Of a DNA stretch of 44,715 nucleotides, positions 17,234 through 26,013 are shown piece by piece. The position numbers and the translations under genes were made by a program. The first letter of the stretch is position 1; every line of letters begins with the position of its first letter. Under the pieces are notes generated by a model. It was not told the origin of the DNA. It made no database searches and worked only from the letters and a program-made list of their open reading frames with translations. Source of the stretch: JBHHYN01 sp046757565 (GTDB taxonomy: Bacteria; Pseudomonadota; Gammaproteobacteria; Eutrophobiales; Eutrophobiaceae); NCBI GenBank assembly GCA_046757565.1, contig JBHHYN010000008.1, positions 1 to 44,715 on the forward strand, read 5' to 3'.

Positions 17234-18914
17234 GACCGGGCCGCGCCTGGGAAATGGATCGGCTGAGGATAATGACCGGGATAATACCCGCCAGCACGAT
17301 GGCCAGCGCCGGACAGGCAGCATCGGCCAGGCGTTCTTCATTGGCAAGCTCATAAGTACGTATCGCCAACGTATTGAAATTAAACGGACGCAAAATCAAG
17401 GTAGCCGGCAACTCCTTTAAAACATCGACAAACACTAATAGTACCGCTGTCAGCAGGGTGCCATGCAGCATGGGAATGTGTACTTTGCGCAGGATTGTGC
17501 CGGATCGCAATCCCAGGCAACGCCCTACCTCATCCATCGACGGCTTGATTCGGTTCAGTCCGGCATCGACTGTATTCAACGCTAATGGCAGAAAACGCAC
17601 CAGATAGGCAAAGATCAGCGCAAACACCGTACCACTCATAATCAGTCCGGTATTGATTGCAAAATGGGCCTGCATCCAGGCGCTGAGTGTATTGTCCACC
17701 CAGGCAAACGGCAGTAACGCGCCGACGGCGATGACCGTCCCTGGAATCGCATAACCCATACTCAGTACCCGGACGGCCAGACCTGTCAATAGATTCGCCT
17801 GCAAGCGTTTTCCATAAGCGATAAACAGTGCCAGTAACAGCGCTATAAAAGCCGTGCCTGCGGCCAGCCCGACAGTATGTCCGATGAGCGCAAAAAACTC
17901 ATGATCCACCTGTTCCGAATAGGTCTGCGTCGCCCATATTGATAGTTGTGCCGCAGGAATAAGAAAACCGAATATGACCGGCAGCACACAAGCAGTCGTG
18001 GCCAGAATCTTCGTTCGGCCTCGCAGTTTTTTCATTAAAAGCGCGCGGTAGCGGCTGCTGGTATGGTGATAACGGGCCTGGCGGCGCGACCAGTTTTCAA
18101 TAGACACTAAAACCAGTATAAATACCATTAATAATGCCGATAACTGTGCCGCCGCCGCGCTATTTCCGAGTCCGAACCAGGTACGGAATATCCCCGTGGT
18201 AAAGGCGGATACCCCAAAATACTGGACCGTACCGTAATCGGCCAGGGTCTCCATCAGCACAATTGACACGCCAACCATGATCGCCGGTCTTGCCAGGGGA
18301 ATAGCCACTTTAAAAAAAGCTTTAAGGGGTCCACAACGCAAGGTCCGCGCGACCTCCAATGCGCAGATGGATTGTTCAATAAAGGCCGCCCGGCACAGCA
18401 GATAGACATAAGGATAAAATACCAGCGCCAGCATGACGATGGCACCCCCCAGGGAGCGCACCTCCGGGAACCAGTAATCTCCATAACGCCATTGAAAATA
18501 GTCCCGTATCCATGACTGCAGAGGTCCTGCTACATCCAGCAGTCCGGTATAGGTGTAGGCGATAATGTAGGCCGGGATGGCCAGCGGTAACAATAACGCC
18601 CATTCCAGGATACGGCTGCCCGGGAAGCGGTACATGGTCACCAGCCAGGCAGGAATGATACCCAGGGATAAAACCAGAAACCCGACTCCACACATAAGCA
18701 GGAGTGAGTTAAGGATGTAGTCCGGCAGGACCGTCGCAGTCAGATGCCGCCAAATCTCACCACTCGGGACAAAGACCGATGCAAACACGACAAGGATGGG
18801 GACCGACAACAGGGCAGAAACTATTAACAAACCAATGGCCCAGGGCCGTAACGTGACGTGGTGTAACGATGAGGAGAAGGGAATTACCGACGTATTAACG
18901 GGAATCGTGCTCAT
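17217..18914 (-). CDS. fbpB: Ferric iron ABC transporter, fused permease
   Basis: A 565-residue inner-membrane permease made of two joined transport units, each with several membrane helices and an EAA-type loop (first near 220-240, second near 485-505 with GRCLGLRSG). This double-length form is typical of FbpB/CysTW-like iron and thiamine permeases; the substrate is given by the FbpA-type binding protein upstream. A 70-bp gap separates it from fbpA. Confidence 0.92.
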   Translation of the reverse strand: MSTIPVNTSVIPFSSSLHHVTLRPWAIGLLIVSALLSVPILVVFASVFVPSGEIWRHLTATVLPDYILNSLLLMCGVGFLVLSLGIIPAWLVTMYRFPGSRILEWALLLPLAIPAYIIAYTYTGLLDVAGPLQSWIRDYFQWRYGDYWFPEVRSLGGAIVMLALVFYPYVYLLCRAAFIEQSICALEVARTLRCGPLKAFFKVAIPLARPAIMVGVSIVLMETLADYGTVQYFGVSAFTTGIFRTWFGLGNSAAAAQLSALLMVFILVLVSIENWSRRQARYHHTSSRYRALLMKKLRGRTKILATTACVLPVIFGFLIPAAQLSIWATQTYSEQVDHEFFALIGHTVGLAAGTAFIALLLALFIAYGKRLQANLLTGLAVRVLSMGYAIPGTVIAVGALLPFAWVDNTLSAWMQAHFAINTGLIMSGTVFALIFAYLVRFLPLALNTVDAGLNRIKPSMDEVGRCLGLRSGTILRKVHIPMLHGTLLTAVLLVFVDVLKELPATLILRPFNFNTLAIRTYELANEERLADAACPALAIVLAGIIPVIILSRSISQARPGHDKHP

Positions 18915-18984
18915 TGTTGCAGAGTGGTAGACCGTGAAAAAGAGCGTCTTTCCCCGACTACTGGATTCCGGATTCCAGACCCGC

Positions 18985-19992
18985 TCACTTCCAACCTGCC
19001 CGATCCATCAAACGCAGCGCCTCTGAGTTATATTCACCGAGCACCGTCAGGTCCACGGGATCGGCCTTGAATTCACCCCATTGCCTTAAGGTCTCGCTGA
19101 TGTTGACCCCCGATCTGATGGGGTATTCGTAGTTTGTCTTCGCATACCACTGTTGTGCCGCATCACTGACCAGGAATTCAAGCAAGCGTATGGCTGCATC
19201 CCGATGTTTGGCGGAACGTGTGACGCCGGCGCCACTGATATTAACGTGAGCACCGCGATCTCTCTGATTTGGCCAGAATAGCGCTACCTTGGACGCAGCC
19301 TTGACTTCAGCGTCAATCTTTGAATGCAACATGCCGGCAAGGTAATAGGTATTGACCAGGGCCAGATTACATTGTCCTGCGGCGACAGCCTTGATCTGGT
19401 CCCGGTCGCCGCCTTTTGGCGAGCGTGCGAAATTGGCCACCAGACCCTTCGCCCACTCTTCCGTTGCCGCAACGCCCTGGTGGGCTACCAGGGAAGCTAC
19501 CAGGGATTGATTATAGATATTGGAGGATGAGCGTATACAGAGTTGCCCGTGCCATTTGGGATCCGCAAGCGCCTCATAGGTAGAGAGTTGTGTCGGGGAA
19601 ACGCGGTCCCTGGCGTAGACGATGATACGGGAACGAAGTGACAGACCGAACCAGTACCCGTCTCTGTCCCGGTAATTCGCAGGGACTGTTGCCAACAGGA
19701 CCTCCGACTTGACAGGCTGCAGTAATCCCGCCTGTTTGGCGCGATGCAGGCGTCCCACGTCTACCGTGAGCAGCAGATCCGCCGGTGAATTGTTACCTTC
19801 CAGTTGAAGTCGCTTAATCAAGGCATCCGCCTTGCCGGTTACAAGATTAATCTTAACGCCTGTCTCGTCCGAATAGATATCCAGCAAGGGCTTGATCAAA
19901 GCCTCCTTCCGGGCCGAGTATATATTCACTTCAGCAGCCGCAACCGGACCAACAGTCATTATCAAAACAGCCAACAGCCAGAATCGTCGCAT
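18985..19992 (-). CDS. fbpA: Ferric iron ABC transporter, periplasmic binding protein
   Basis: A 335-residue iron-binding protein with a Sec signal peptide (MRRFWLLAVLIMTVGPVAAA). It opens with EVNIYSARKEALIKPLLDIY and has the paired-tyrosine NTYYLAGML segment used for Fe3+ coordination in the FbpA/FutA family. The start at 19992 is fixed by a perfect GGAGG five bases upstream; the frame runs eight codons further. A partial Fur-like half-site (TGATGATAACC, about 20019-20029) lies between the start codon and the MITE. Confidence 0.93.
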   Translation of the reverse strand: MRRFWLLAVLIMTVGPVAAAEVNIYSARKEALIKPLLDIYSDETGVKINLVTGKADALIKRLQLEGNNSPADLLLTVDVGRLHRAKQAGLLQPVKSEVLLATVPANYRDRDGYWFGLSLRSRIIVYARDRVSPTQLSTYEALADPKWHGQLCIRSSSNIYNQSLVASLVAHQGVAATEEWAKGLVANFARSPKGGDRDQIKAVAAGQCNLALVNTYYLAGMLHSKIDAEVKAASKVALFWPNQRDRGAHVNISGAGVTRSAKHRDAAIRLLEFLVSDAAQQWYAKTNYEYPIRSGVNISETLRQWGEFKADPVDLTVLGEYNSEALRLMDRAGWK

Positions 19993-20064
19993 AACAACCT
20001 CCTTAAACGTACTCACAATTGATGATAACCCGCTGATTAATACAGAAGGTCCCTAAAAATAATA

Positions 20065-20222
20065 GGGTCTTCAGCAGAATCTGTGGGTTGATATATAAAC
20101 AGTAGCCCGTCATTCCCGTGAAAACGGGAATGACGGTATTTATGACTTGAATCCGCCTCTCTATTTAATCAGTTTTTATTCAAAAGTCTTTCTTGTTAAC
20201 CCACAGATTCTGCTGAAGAGCC
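20065..20222. mobile_element. Complete 158-bp MITE-like element
   Basis: The ends are 25-bp inverted repeats with one mismatch; 22 bp (20068-20089 and 20198-20219) match perfectly. Just outside lie identical 8-bp direct repeats AAATAATA (20057-20064 and 20223-20230), the mark of transposition. Inside, 20107-20136 forms a perfect 13-bp hairpin with loop GAAA and no following T-run. No open frame of note is inside. A second copy is cut by the start of the window. A transposase supplied elsewhere is presumed. Confidence 0.88.
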
Positions 20223-20268
20223 AAATAATAATGCCTTTGGGATAAAGGATGCATTGCGTTATATCAAT

Positions 20269-20997
20269 TCAGCGCCACATATGACGCAGCCACATCCAAG
20301 TGCCACTCAGTGCGAGGAACAGGAACAACAGTGCAAAAAAATCCATGCAATACTCACCCCACTGTCCAAGAATTCGACCGCTGTGTATATCCAGAATAAT
20401 ATGCTCCCACGGCAAGCCCCTGCCGCGATAGAGTTGCAGCAATTGCGAATGCAGGGCATCCGGCATTTTGGTGGTAGTCGCCCATCGCGCAGTGGCATTG
20501 TTGTTCGCCTGCCACTCCAGGTTGTCGAGATCGGCAAGGTAATCACCGTAAGACGTCCTGATCGCCAGTTTGCCGTCGACCGTAACGCCAAGTCGCTCTA
20601 TGCCGGCTGGGGTCCCCTCGGCAGTGGTAAGTCGTTCTATCAACTCTCCCTTTTTCGATATCAGTAGTATCCGATCATCCACAGCGGCAACAATCCTGTC
20701 ATCGATACTGACTGCGCCATGTAATGCATGACCACGTTCATCCAGCACCCTGTTATTGAAATAAATCCTTTCGCCAATACGCACGATCCAGATGGCACCT
20801 ATAGTGTATGCCGTTGACGGGAGTTGTTCGCGGATATCATACCAGTCGAGTAACGCTTCATTCTGGACATAACGGCCACGCAAATTCATCTGTTCTGTAT
20901 GATTTAGCAACATTCCGGTCACAGACAACAGAACAATGAACAGGGCCGAGACAACGCCCAGAATACGGTGCCACTTATGCCACTGCCCCCAGGTCAT
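20269..20997 (-). CDS. PepSY-associated membrane protein
   Basis: A 242-residue protein with one membrane helix near residues 11-31 and another near 218-236, enclosing a periplasmic domain of beta-strand-rich sequence. The first helix carries the HKWHRILGVVSALFIVLLSVTG pattern of PepSY-associated proteins (PiuB/FoxB-like), which are often iron-regulated and linked to electron transfer or siderophore reduction. Histidines at the helix ends (WHKWH, LLNH, LRHMW) could hold heme, but this is inference. It overlaps the FMN-binding gene by four bases, showing coupled translation. Confidence 0.85.
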   Translation of the reverse strand: MTWGQWHKWHRILGVVSALFIVLLSVTGMLLNHTEQMNLRGRYVQNEALLDWYDIREQLPSTAYTIGAIWIVRIGERIYFNNRVLDERGHALHGAVSIDDRIVAAVDDRILLISKKGELIERLTTAEGTPAGIERLGVTVDGKLAIRTSYGDYLADLDNLEWQANNNATARWATTTKMPDALHSQLLQLYRGRGLPWEHIILDIHSGRILGQWGEYCMDFFALLFLFLALSGTWMWLRHMWR

Positions 20998-21554
20998 TTT
21001 TGAATCGTCCGCGGTTTGTCTGCAAAGGGTGAATGCCTATGCAAGAGCAAGGCAAGACGCGCCAGCTTCGTTAATGCATGCACGGACAAAGTCGCCCCGG
21101 ATATGCCATCGATCCCTTTATCGAGTTTATATTCTGAATCCAGCGTCACACCTTTGAACTGATCGGTGAAAAACGGATAGCGTATCTCCCAACCCCGGGT
21201 CTCACGAAAGACAAGCACTCTGACCAACTCGATTTGGCCATGATCAATGACAATCCCGGCGGTGATGGGCTGTTCTTTGCCTATCTCGTCGAGTATCCAG
21301 ACGGTACGTCCGTCACAGCCCCAATAGTGCAGCCGTAGCACGCCCAGATCGTGTCCCAGAATAGCATGCGCTTTTTTTTTCAAATCCTTCTTAATCCACA
21401 GCATACTGGCATCTGGCGGTTTACCGGCGAAGACTTCACTAAGAAACGCCTGCGGCTCCTGGTAGACGCCTCTGGCATGACCACTGGCCGGCACGATAAG
21501 TACCGTCAGAAAAAGGGCCATGATGGTAAACAAGCGTGTGCGGTTGATATTCAT
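20994..21554 (-). CDS. Periplasmic FMN-binding domain protein
   Basis: A 186-residue protein (start at 21554) with a signal peptide (MNINRTRLFTIMALFLTVLIVPASGHA) and a C-terminal FMN-binding domain. The motif DGISGATLS at 149-157 fits the ApbE flavinylation signal, with T155 as the likely attachment point for covalent FMN, as in NqrC and RnfG. The ATG at 21572 lies inside the porin terminator hairpin, so 21554 is preferred, but it has no ribosome binding site. With the overlapping PepSY gene it probably forms an extracytosolic electron-transfer pair. No apbE is in the window. Confidence 0.88.
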   Translation of the reverse strand: MNINRTRLFTIMALFLTVLIVPASGHARGVYQEPQAFLSEVFAGKPPDASMLWIKKDLKKKAHAILGHDLGVLRLHYWGCDGRTVWILDEIGKEQPITAGIVIDHGQIELVRVLVFRETRGWEIRYPFFTDQFKGVTLDSEYKLDKGIDGISGATLSVHALTKLARLALLLHRHSPFADKPRTIQK

Positions 21555-21556
21555 AT

Positions 21557-21585
21557 AAAAAAGCGGGCGCATTGACCGCGCCCGT
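21557..21585 (-). terminator. Intrinsic terminator after the porin gene
   Basis: On the minus strand a 7-bp G/C-only stem (CGGGCGC with GCGCCCG, loop GGTCAAT) is followed by C and six T residues. It lies 40 bases after the porin stop and ends three bases before the FMN-binding gene start, so it separates or attenuates transcription between them. Confidence 0.85.
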
Positions 21586-21624
21586 GGCTGTGCTTATTGC
21601 TGCCGGCATGATACCTGTAGTACG

Positions 21625-22962
21625 CTAAAATTGATAACCGACGCCCAGGTTTATCCCGTCCAGGACCTTATCCACCGGGGCGTTTGCATTCTCGAATTGC
21701 GCATCGAACTTGAAAGCGACATGTGAGTGTGGCCACCAGTTGAAGCCCACGGTGAATTGTTCGAATTCCTCAAACCGGTGCACACCACTGATCTGGTTGC
21801 GTTCGTCCCATTGGCTGTAGCGGGTAAAGACGCCAAGCTCACCCGGCAGGGGCCCCGGTAATTTAAAGCGATAAGCCGGTTCCACGTACCACCCTTCCAG
21901 GTTATCGGCATTTAATGCACCCGGATCGAGTCCCTTATCGGAGCCGATATCCCAACGGGCATACAGCGCCCTCAAGCCGATGCCTGTTGCATGTTTCCAG
22001 TCAATATGTCCTTCAAACAGGGTCGCCCCAATATTGAAGGCGTCTGCCGTACCGGTTATGTCCGCTTGATATTGACCGGAGATACCCAATTCGAGACCGG
22101 GGATACCGGTAAATCTCAAGCGGCCGGTAAATGCCAGGTCCTGATCGTCCGCCTCTGCTACCTTCAAACGGCCGCTTCGGGGCCTGAAGGCCGAACTCCC
22201 TGAGGTGGGGACGACCAGACCGGAGTGGATGACGGCGTCATAATTCCAGCCCGGAGCCAGTTCGCCGTTGGAGCCCATGCCAGCCTCCCACCAGGTTGCG
22301 GGAATGATCTCTGTCTCGACATGATTGCGCTCTACGCCGTAGAAGGTATTTGGTTCATGCGTAGGATTAATGATCCCGATGGGAAGAATATCCAGACCGG
22401 CGCGGAAATGGTGTTGATCGTTGATGTCCAGTTCCACCCATGCTTGCTCCAGCTCTACTTCACCGGCCGTGCTCCCTCCCGTATCTGCAATGAAGGCATG
22501 TTCCAGTTCTAGTTCCGAAAAGAAGCGCAACTGATCGCTAAACTCATGACCAAAATAGAGAACAAAACGGTGGAAATCCGTTCTTTCGGTAGAATCATCA
22601 CCTCCAATCGTTGCCTTATCGTCGTCCAGATTGTTGTAATGCAGCTCACCATAACCTCCAATGGTGGTGCGTTGTCTCCTGGCTGCCGGCAAATCATTGG
22701 AGGTAACCTGCTCTACGACGTCGGCGGTTGCCTCTACCTTTTCCCTGTTGTCATCCACAATAGATTGAGTGCGAGTAATAAGTTTTTGTGTCTTTTCTAA
22801 CTCTGTCTTGAGGTTATCGATCAGTTGCTGTTGCTTCTGAATGATTGTCCACATCTCTTCTCTGCTTGGTATAGCGGCCCGAGCAGGAGTAAAGCTGAAC
22901 AGAAGAAGAACACAAATAAATACGTTAGTATTCAGATTCGATAATAGATGGCACTGTTTCAT
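21625..22962 (-). CDS. Outer-membrane porin with N-terminal coiled coil
   Basis: A 445-residue porin. A signal peptide (cleaved after about residue 29, PARA) is followed by a coiled coil (about 33-85), a GGYGELHYNN strand that is typical of the start of phosphate-porin-like barrels, and alternating beta strands ending in NLGVGYQF with the terminal Phe of outer-membrane proteins. The substrate is unknown; the neighbouring iron genes and a Fur-like box 120 bp upstream suggest iron-linked expression. AGGAGG lies 12 bases before the ATG, a long spacing. Confidence 0.9.
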   Translation of the reverse strand: MKQCHLLSNLNTNVFICVLLLFSFTPARAAIPSREEMWTIIQKQQQLIDNLKTELEKTQKLITRTQSIVDDNREKVEATADVVEQVTSNDLPAARRQRTTIGGYGELHYNNLDDDKATIGGDDSTERTDFHRFVLYFGHEFSDQLRFFSELELEHAFIADTGGSTAGEVELEQAWVELDINDQHHFRAGLDILPIGIINPTHEPNTFYGVERNHVETEIIPATWWEAGMGSNGELAPGWNYDAVIHSGLVVPTSGSSAFRPRSGRLKVAEADDQDLAFTGRLRFTGIPGLELGISGQYQADITGTADAFNIGATLFEGHIDWKHATGIGLRALYARWDIGSDKGLDPGALNADNLEGWYVEPAYRFKLPGPLPGELGVFTRYSQWDERNQISGVHRFEEFEQFTVGFNWWPHSHVAFKFDAQFENANAPVDKVLDGINLGVGYQF

Positions 22963-23080
22963 AAAAATTTATAACCTCCTGAAACCCATCGAGCCGCAGG
23001 GAATGACCGGCGGCACCATTACTGTTTCCCGGATTACTGCCCTGCGGTGAAAATCGTTGTCGCTATAATTATAAACATAA

Positions 23081-23104
23081 ATGATAACAATTATCAATAT
23101 CATT
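23081..23104. promoter_or_regulatory. Fur-box-like operator
   Basis: An A/T-rich site contains the perfect palindrome TGATAA-CAA-TTATCA (23082-23096) followed by ATATCATT, matching the GATAAT hexamer arrangement of Fur boxes. It lies 119 bp upstream of the porin start and 139 bp before the lemA remnant, in the 280-bp divergent gap. Control of the porin and of the following flavin/PepSY genes by iron is inferred. Confidence 0.6.
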
Positions 23105-23242
23105 AAGATTAATAAAGAATCCAATAGGCATCAATCAGTTAACTCCATGATTTATCTTTAATTTACTGTTATATCCCCTATAATTATGTCGGTATAGGGC
23201 CGGTCAATAAAACACAACAACTCCTGAACCAGAGGGGCACCA

Positions 23243-23874
23243 ATGGAATTATCAGGTTTTATCTTGCTCGGCATCCTTGTTGTTGTGGTCATCTATGCGG
23301 TGATGCTCTACAACAACCGGGTCTCCTTAAAGCACAATGTGGGCCAGGCATGGGCCAACATTGACGACCTGTACCTGGTACAGTTACCAGATAGAGGAAC
23401 GACGGCGCTCAGGCACGCACTCCCGATGGGTCACCATTGAAAAAGGGACGAGTAATGAACTTTTTCTACTCATTGACGAAACGGGACGTTGTATGATCGA
23501 TCCGGAAGGGGCCAGTGTCACAGCATCCGAATCGAACACATGGTATGGGCACAGCGTCCAACCGGGTAGCGCTCCCAAAGGTCCGGCCCGCGGTCTCATC
23601 TCCCTTGGCGGAGGACGATATGCAGGAATGGCAGTCAGTCAGGGAAGAGGCGTTGAAACAGGTCATGGAAAGGCATGCGCAACAAAAGACAGCACCCCAG
23701 GTAAATATGCTGGGCAAGACCTGCGACAAACGCCGGCTCTATATCCTCTCCGCGATACCACAGGACGCGCTGATAAGACGCTATCACTACAAGGCGGTTG
23801 GCTTGATCATGCTGTTCTTTGCCTGCTGGGGCCTCGCTACCTGGATGATGAACCTGCGCTTAAATGGGGTATGA
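23243..23874 (+). pseudogene. Collapsed lemA-GIDE gene pair
   Basis: The first 41 codons are a good LemA N-terminus (membrane helix, then YNNRVSLKHNVGQAWANID) with a ribosome binding site (GAGGGG). After about 23366 the reading jumps to another frame with a GIDE-domain segment (RWVTIEKGTSNELFLLIDETGR...DPEGA). A third frame (about 23600-23874) has the end of the same kind of protein (QEWQSVREEALKQV, LYILSAIPQDALIRRY, then a membrane helix). The bulk of LemA and parts of the GIDE protein are missing, so at least two deletions with frameshifts joined two neighbouring genes. No intact copy is in the window. Confidence 0.8.
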
Positions 23875-23952
23875 TCAGCGACTGTTTAGCATTCGGCCGA
23901 CAATCGAATAACATTGAACGAGCTCTTGCATCCATTTTAAACAAAAAAACAA

Positions 23953-26013
23953 ATGACCAATCCACTCTTGGAATCGGCGCCGTTACCGGCCTTTGACCGG
24001 ATACAGGTACGCCACATTGAGCCGGCTATTGACAGTTTGCTGGAAGGTAATCGCGAGGCGCTGGATTCATTACTCTCCGGCAATACACCCTGCACATGGG
24101 AAACTTTACTGCAACCGTTGCAGGAGAATGAGGATCGGTTGAATCGCGCCTGGTCACCGATTACTCATCTACACGCCGTCGCCGACAATGAGGAGTTGCG
24201 CGAGGCATACAATGCCTGCTTGCCGAAACTTACAAATTATGCGACTGAAATGGGTCAGAATGCCGATCTCTATCGTGCCTGCAAACAGATTGCAGAAAGC
24301 GACGGCTATGAAAGATTAAACCACGCGCAGAGGAAGATCATCGACAATGCCCTGCGCGACTTCCGCTTGTCCGGCATCGATCTGGACCATGCAAAGCAGC
24401 AGCGTTTCAGAGAAATACAACAGCAGCTGTCACAACTGCAGACGAAGTTTGAAGAAAACCTGCTGGACGCCACACACGCCTGGAGCAAACATATTGAGGA
24501 TGTGGAAAGACTGAAAGGCCTGCCTGAATCCACCCTGGCGCTCGCCGCCCAGACCGCCAGGCATGATAACAGAGAGGGCTGGCTATTGACCCTCGATTTC
24601 CCCTGCTATGCACCTGTAATGCAGTACGCCGAAGACCGTGAGTTGCGCAGGGAGATGTACACGGCCTATGTTACACGCGCCTCCGACCAGGGAGCGGAAG
24701 CCGGGAAGTGGGACAACAGCGAGATCATGCTGGCCATCATTACCCTGCGCAAGGAGATGGCGGAACTGCTGGGATTCGACAGTTACGCCGGCTATTCTCT
24801 GGCCCGCAAGATGGCGGGCTCTCCCGCAGAGGTGCTCGACTTCCTGGAAGACCTTGGCAGGCGCTCCAGGCCTGTTGCGGATGCTGAATTTGCCGAATTG
24901 AAAAGCTTTGCCCGTGAACATTTCCAGGCAAACGATCTATGCGCCTGGGATATTGCCTTTTACTCGGAGAAACTCAGTCAGCACAGATTTCATTTCTCGC
25001 AGGAAGATCTGCGTCCCTATTTCCCCGCACTGCGGGTAGTGGAAGGGATGTTTACGGTCGTCAGGCAACTCTATGGGCTATCGATAAAGGAGCGTGGCGG
25101 CGTTGCCTGCTGGCATCCCGATGTACGCTTTTTTGAGATCCATGACGCAGACCAAGAACTACGCGGCAGTTTTTATCTGGACCTGTATGCCAGACCGCAC
25201 AAGCGCGGAGGCGCCTGGATGGATGAATGCATCGTTCGCAAGAAATATAATGGCACATTGCAAAAACCGGTTGCCTTTCTCACCTGTAATTTTACCCCCC
25301 CAGTGGACGGCGCGCCGTCCCTGCTTACCCATGAAGAGGTACAGACCCTGTTTCACGAATTCGGGCATGGTCTGCACCACATGCTGACCCTGGTCGATTA
25401 CCCGGCCGTCTCGGGCATAAATGGCGTTCCCTGGGATGCCGTCGAATTGCCCAGCCAGTTTATGGAAAACTGGTGCTGGGAGCGGGAGTCCCTGGATATG
25501 GTCGCCGCCCATTACCAGAATGGAAGCCCTCTTCCCGACAGCCTGTTTGACAAGATGCATGAGGCGAAGACCTTTCAGTCGGGGATGCGGATGGCGCGCC
25601 AGCTCGAGTTTGCCCTGTTTGACTTTCATCTGCACCATGATGCCCAGGTTGAAAGCAGTGCACAGATACAACAGCTGATTGACACTATCCGTGCCCGGAT
25701 CGCTGTGGTCATTCCCCCCGCCTATAACCGTTTTCAACACGGATTTGCCCATATCTTCGCCGGTGGCTATGCGGCAGGCTATTACAGCTACAAATGGGCG
25801 GAGGTTTTATCCGCCGATGCCTTTTCTAAATTCAGGGAAAACGGTATCTTTGACAAAAAAACGGGTCAACATTTTATGCAATCCATTCTGGAACAAGGCG
25901 GGTCCCGCGATCCGATGGAGCTTTTTATCGAATTTCGTGGGCGTAAACCGAGTATCGAACCGCTACTGCGGGATTCGGGGATAGTTACTTATGAATCCGG
26001 GGCCCCGACATGA
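23953..26013 (+). CDS. prlC: Oligopeptidase A
   Basis: An M3-family zinc peptidase of 686 residues that degrades small peptides, including cleaved signal peptides, in the cytoplasm. The HEFGH zinc motif is at 468-472 (TLFHEFGHGLHHM), with the further ligand in the downstream MENWCWE segment. Length and sequence are typical of PrlC. Its TGA overlaps the next gene's ATG by four bases. Confidence 0.97.
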   Translation: MTNPLLESAPLPAFDRIQVRHIEPAIDSLLEGNREALDSLLSGNTPCTWETLLQPLQENEDRLNRAWSPITHLHAVADNEELREAYNACLPKLTNYATEMGQNADLYRACKQIAESDGYERLNHAQRKIIDNALRDFRLSGIDLDHAKQQRFREIQQQLSQLQTKFEENLLDATHAWSKHIEDVERLKGLPESTLALAAQTARHDNREGWLLTLDFPCYAPVMQYAEDRELRREMYTAYVTRASDQGAEAGKWDNSEIMLAIITLRKEMAELLGFDSYAGYSLARKMAGSPAEVLDFLEDLGRRSRPVADAEFAELKSFAREHFQANDLCAWDIAFYSEKLSQHRFHFSQEDLRPYFPALRVVEGMFTVVRQLYGLSIKERGGVACWHPDVRFFEIHDADQELRGSFYLDLYARPHKRGGAWMDECIVRKKYNGTLQKPVAFLTCNFTPPVDGAPSLLTHEEVQTLFHEFGHGLHHMLTLVDYPAVSGINGVPWDAVELPSQFMENWCWERESLDMVAAHYQNGSPLPDSLFDKMHEAKTFQSGMRMARQLEFALFDFHLHHDAQVESSAQIQQLIDTIRARIAVVIPPAYNRFQHGFAHIFAGGYAAGYYSYKWAEVLSADAFSKFRENGIFDKKTGQHFMQSILEQGGSRDPMELFIEFRGRKPSIEPLLRDSGIVTYESGAPT

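Noticed and set aside
20011..20040. Full Fur box before fbpA
   Set aside because: Only about half of the consensus (TGATGATAACC) matches; kept as a partial site in the fbpA entry.
20107..20136. Perfect 13-bp hairpin as a transcription terminator
   Set aside because: No T-run follows on either strand; it is the internal palindrome of the MITE.
23337..23996. 219-codon frame as an intact gene
   Set aside because: Only its first part resembles a GIDE protein; the rest is out of frame with the recognisable C-terminus, so it is part of the pseudogene.
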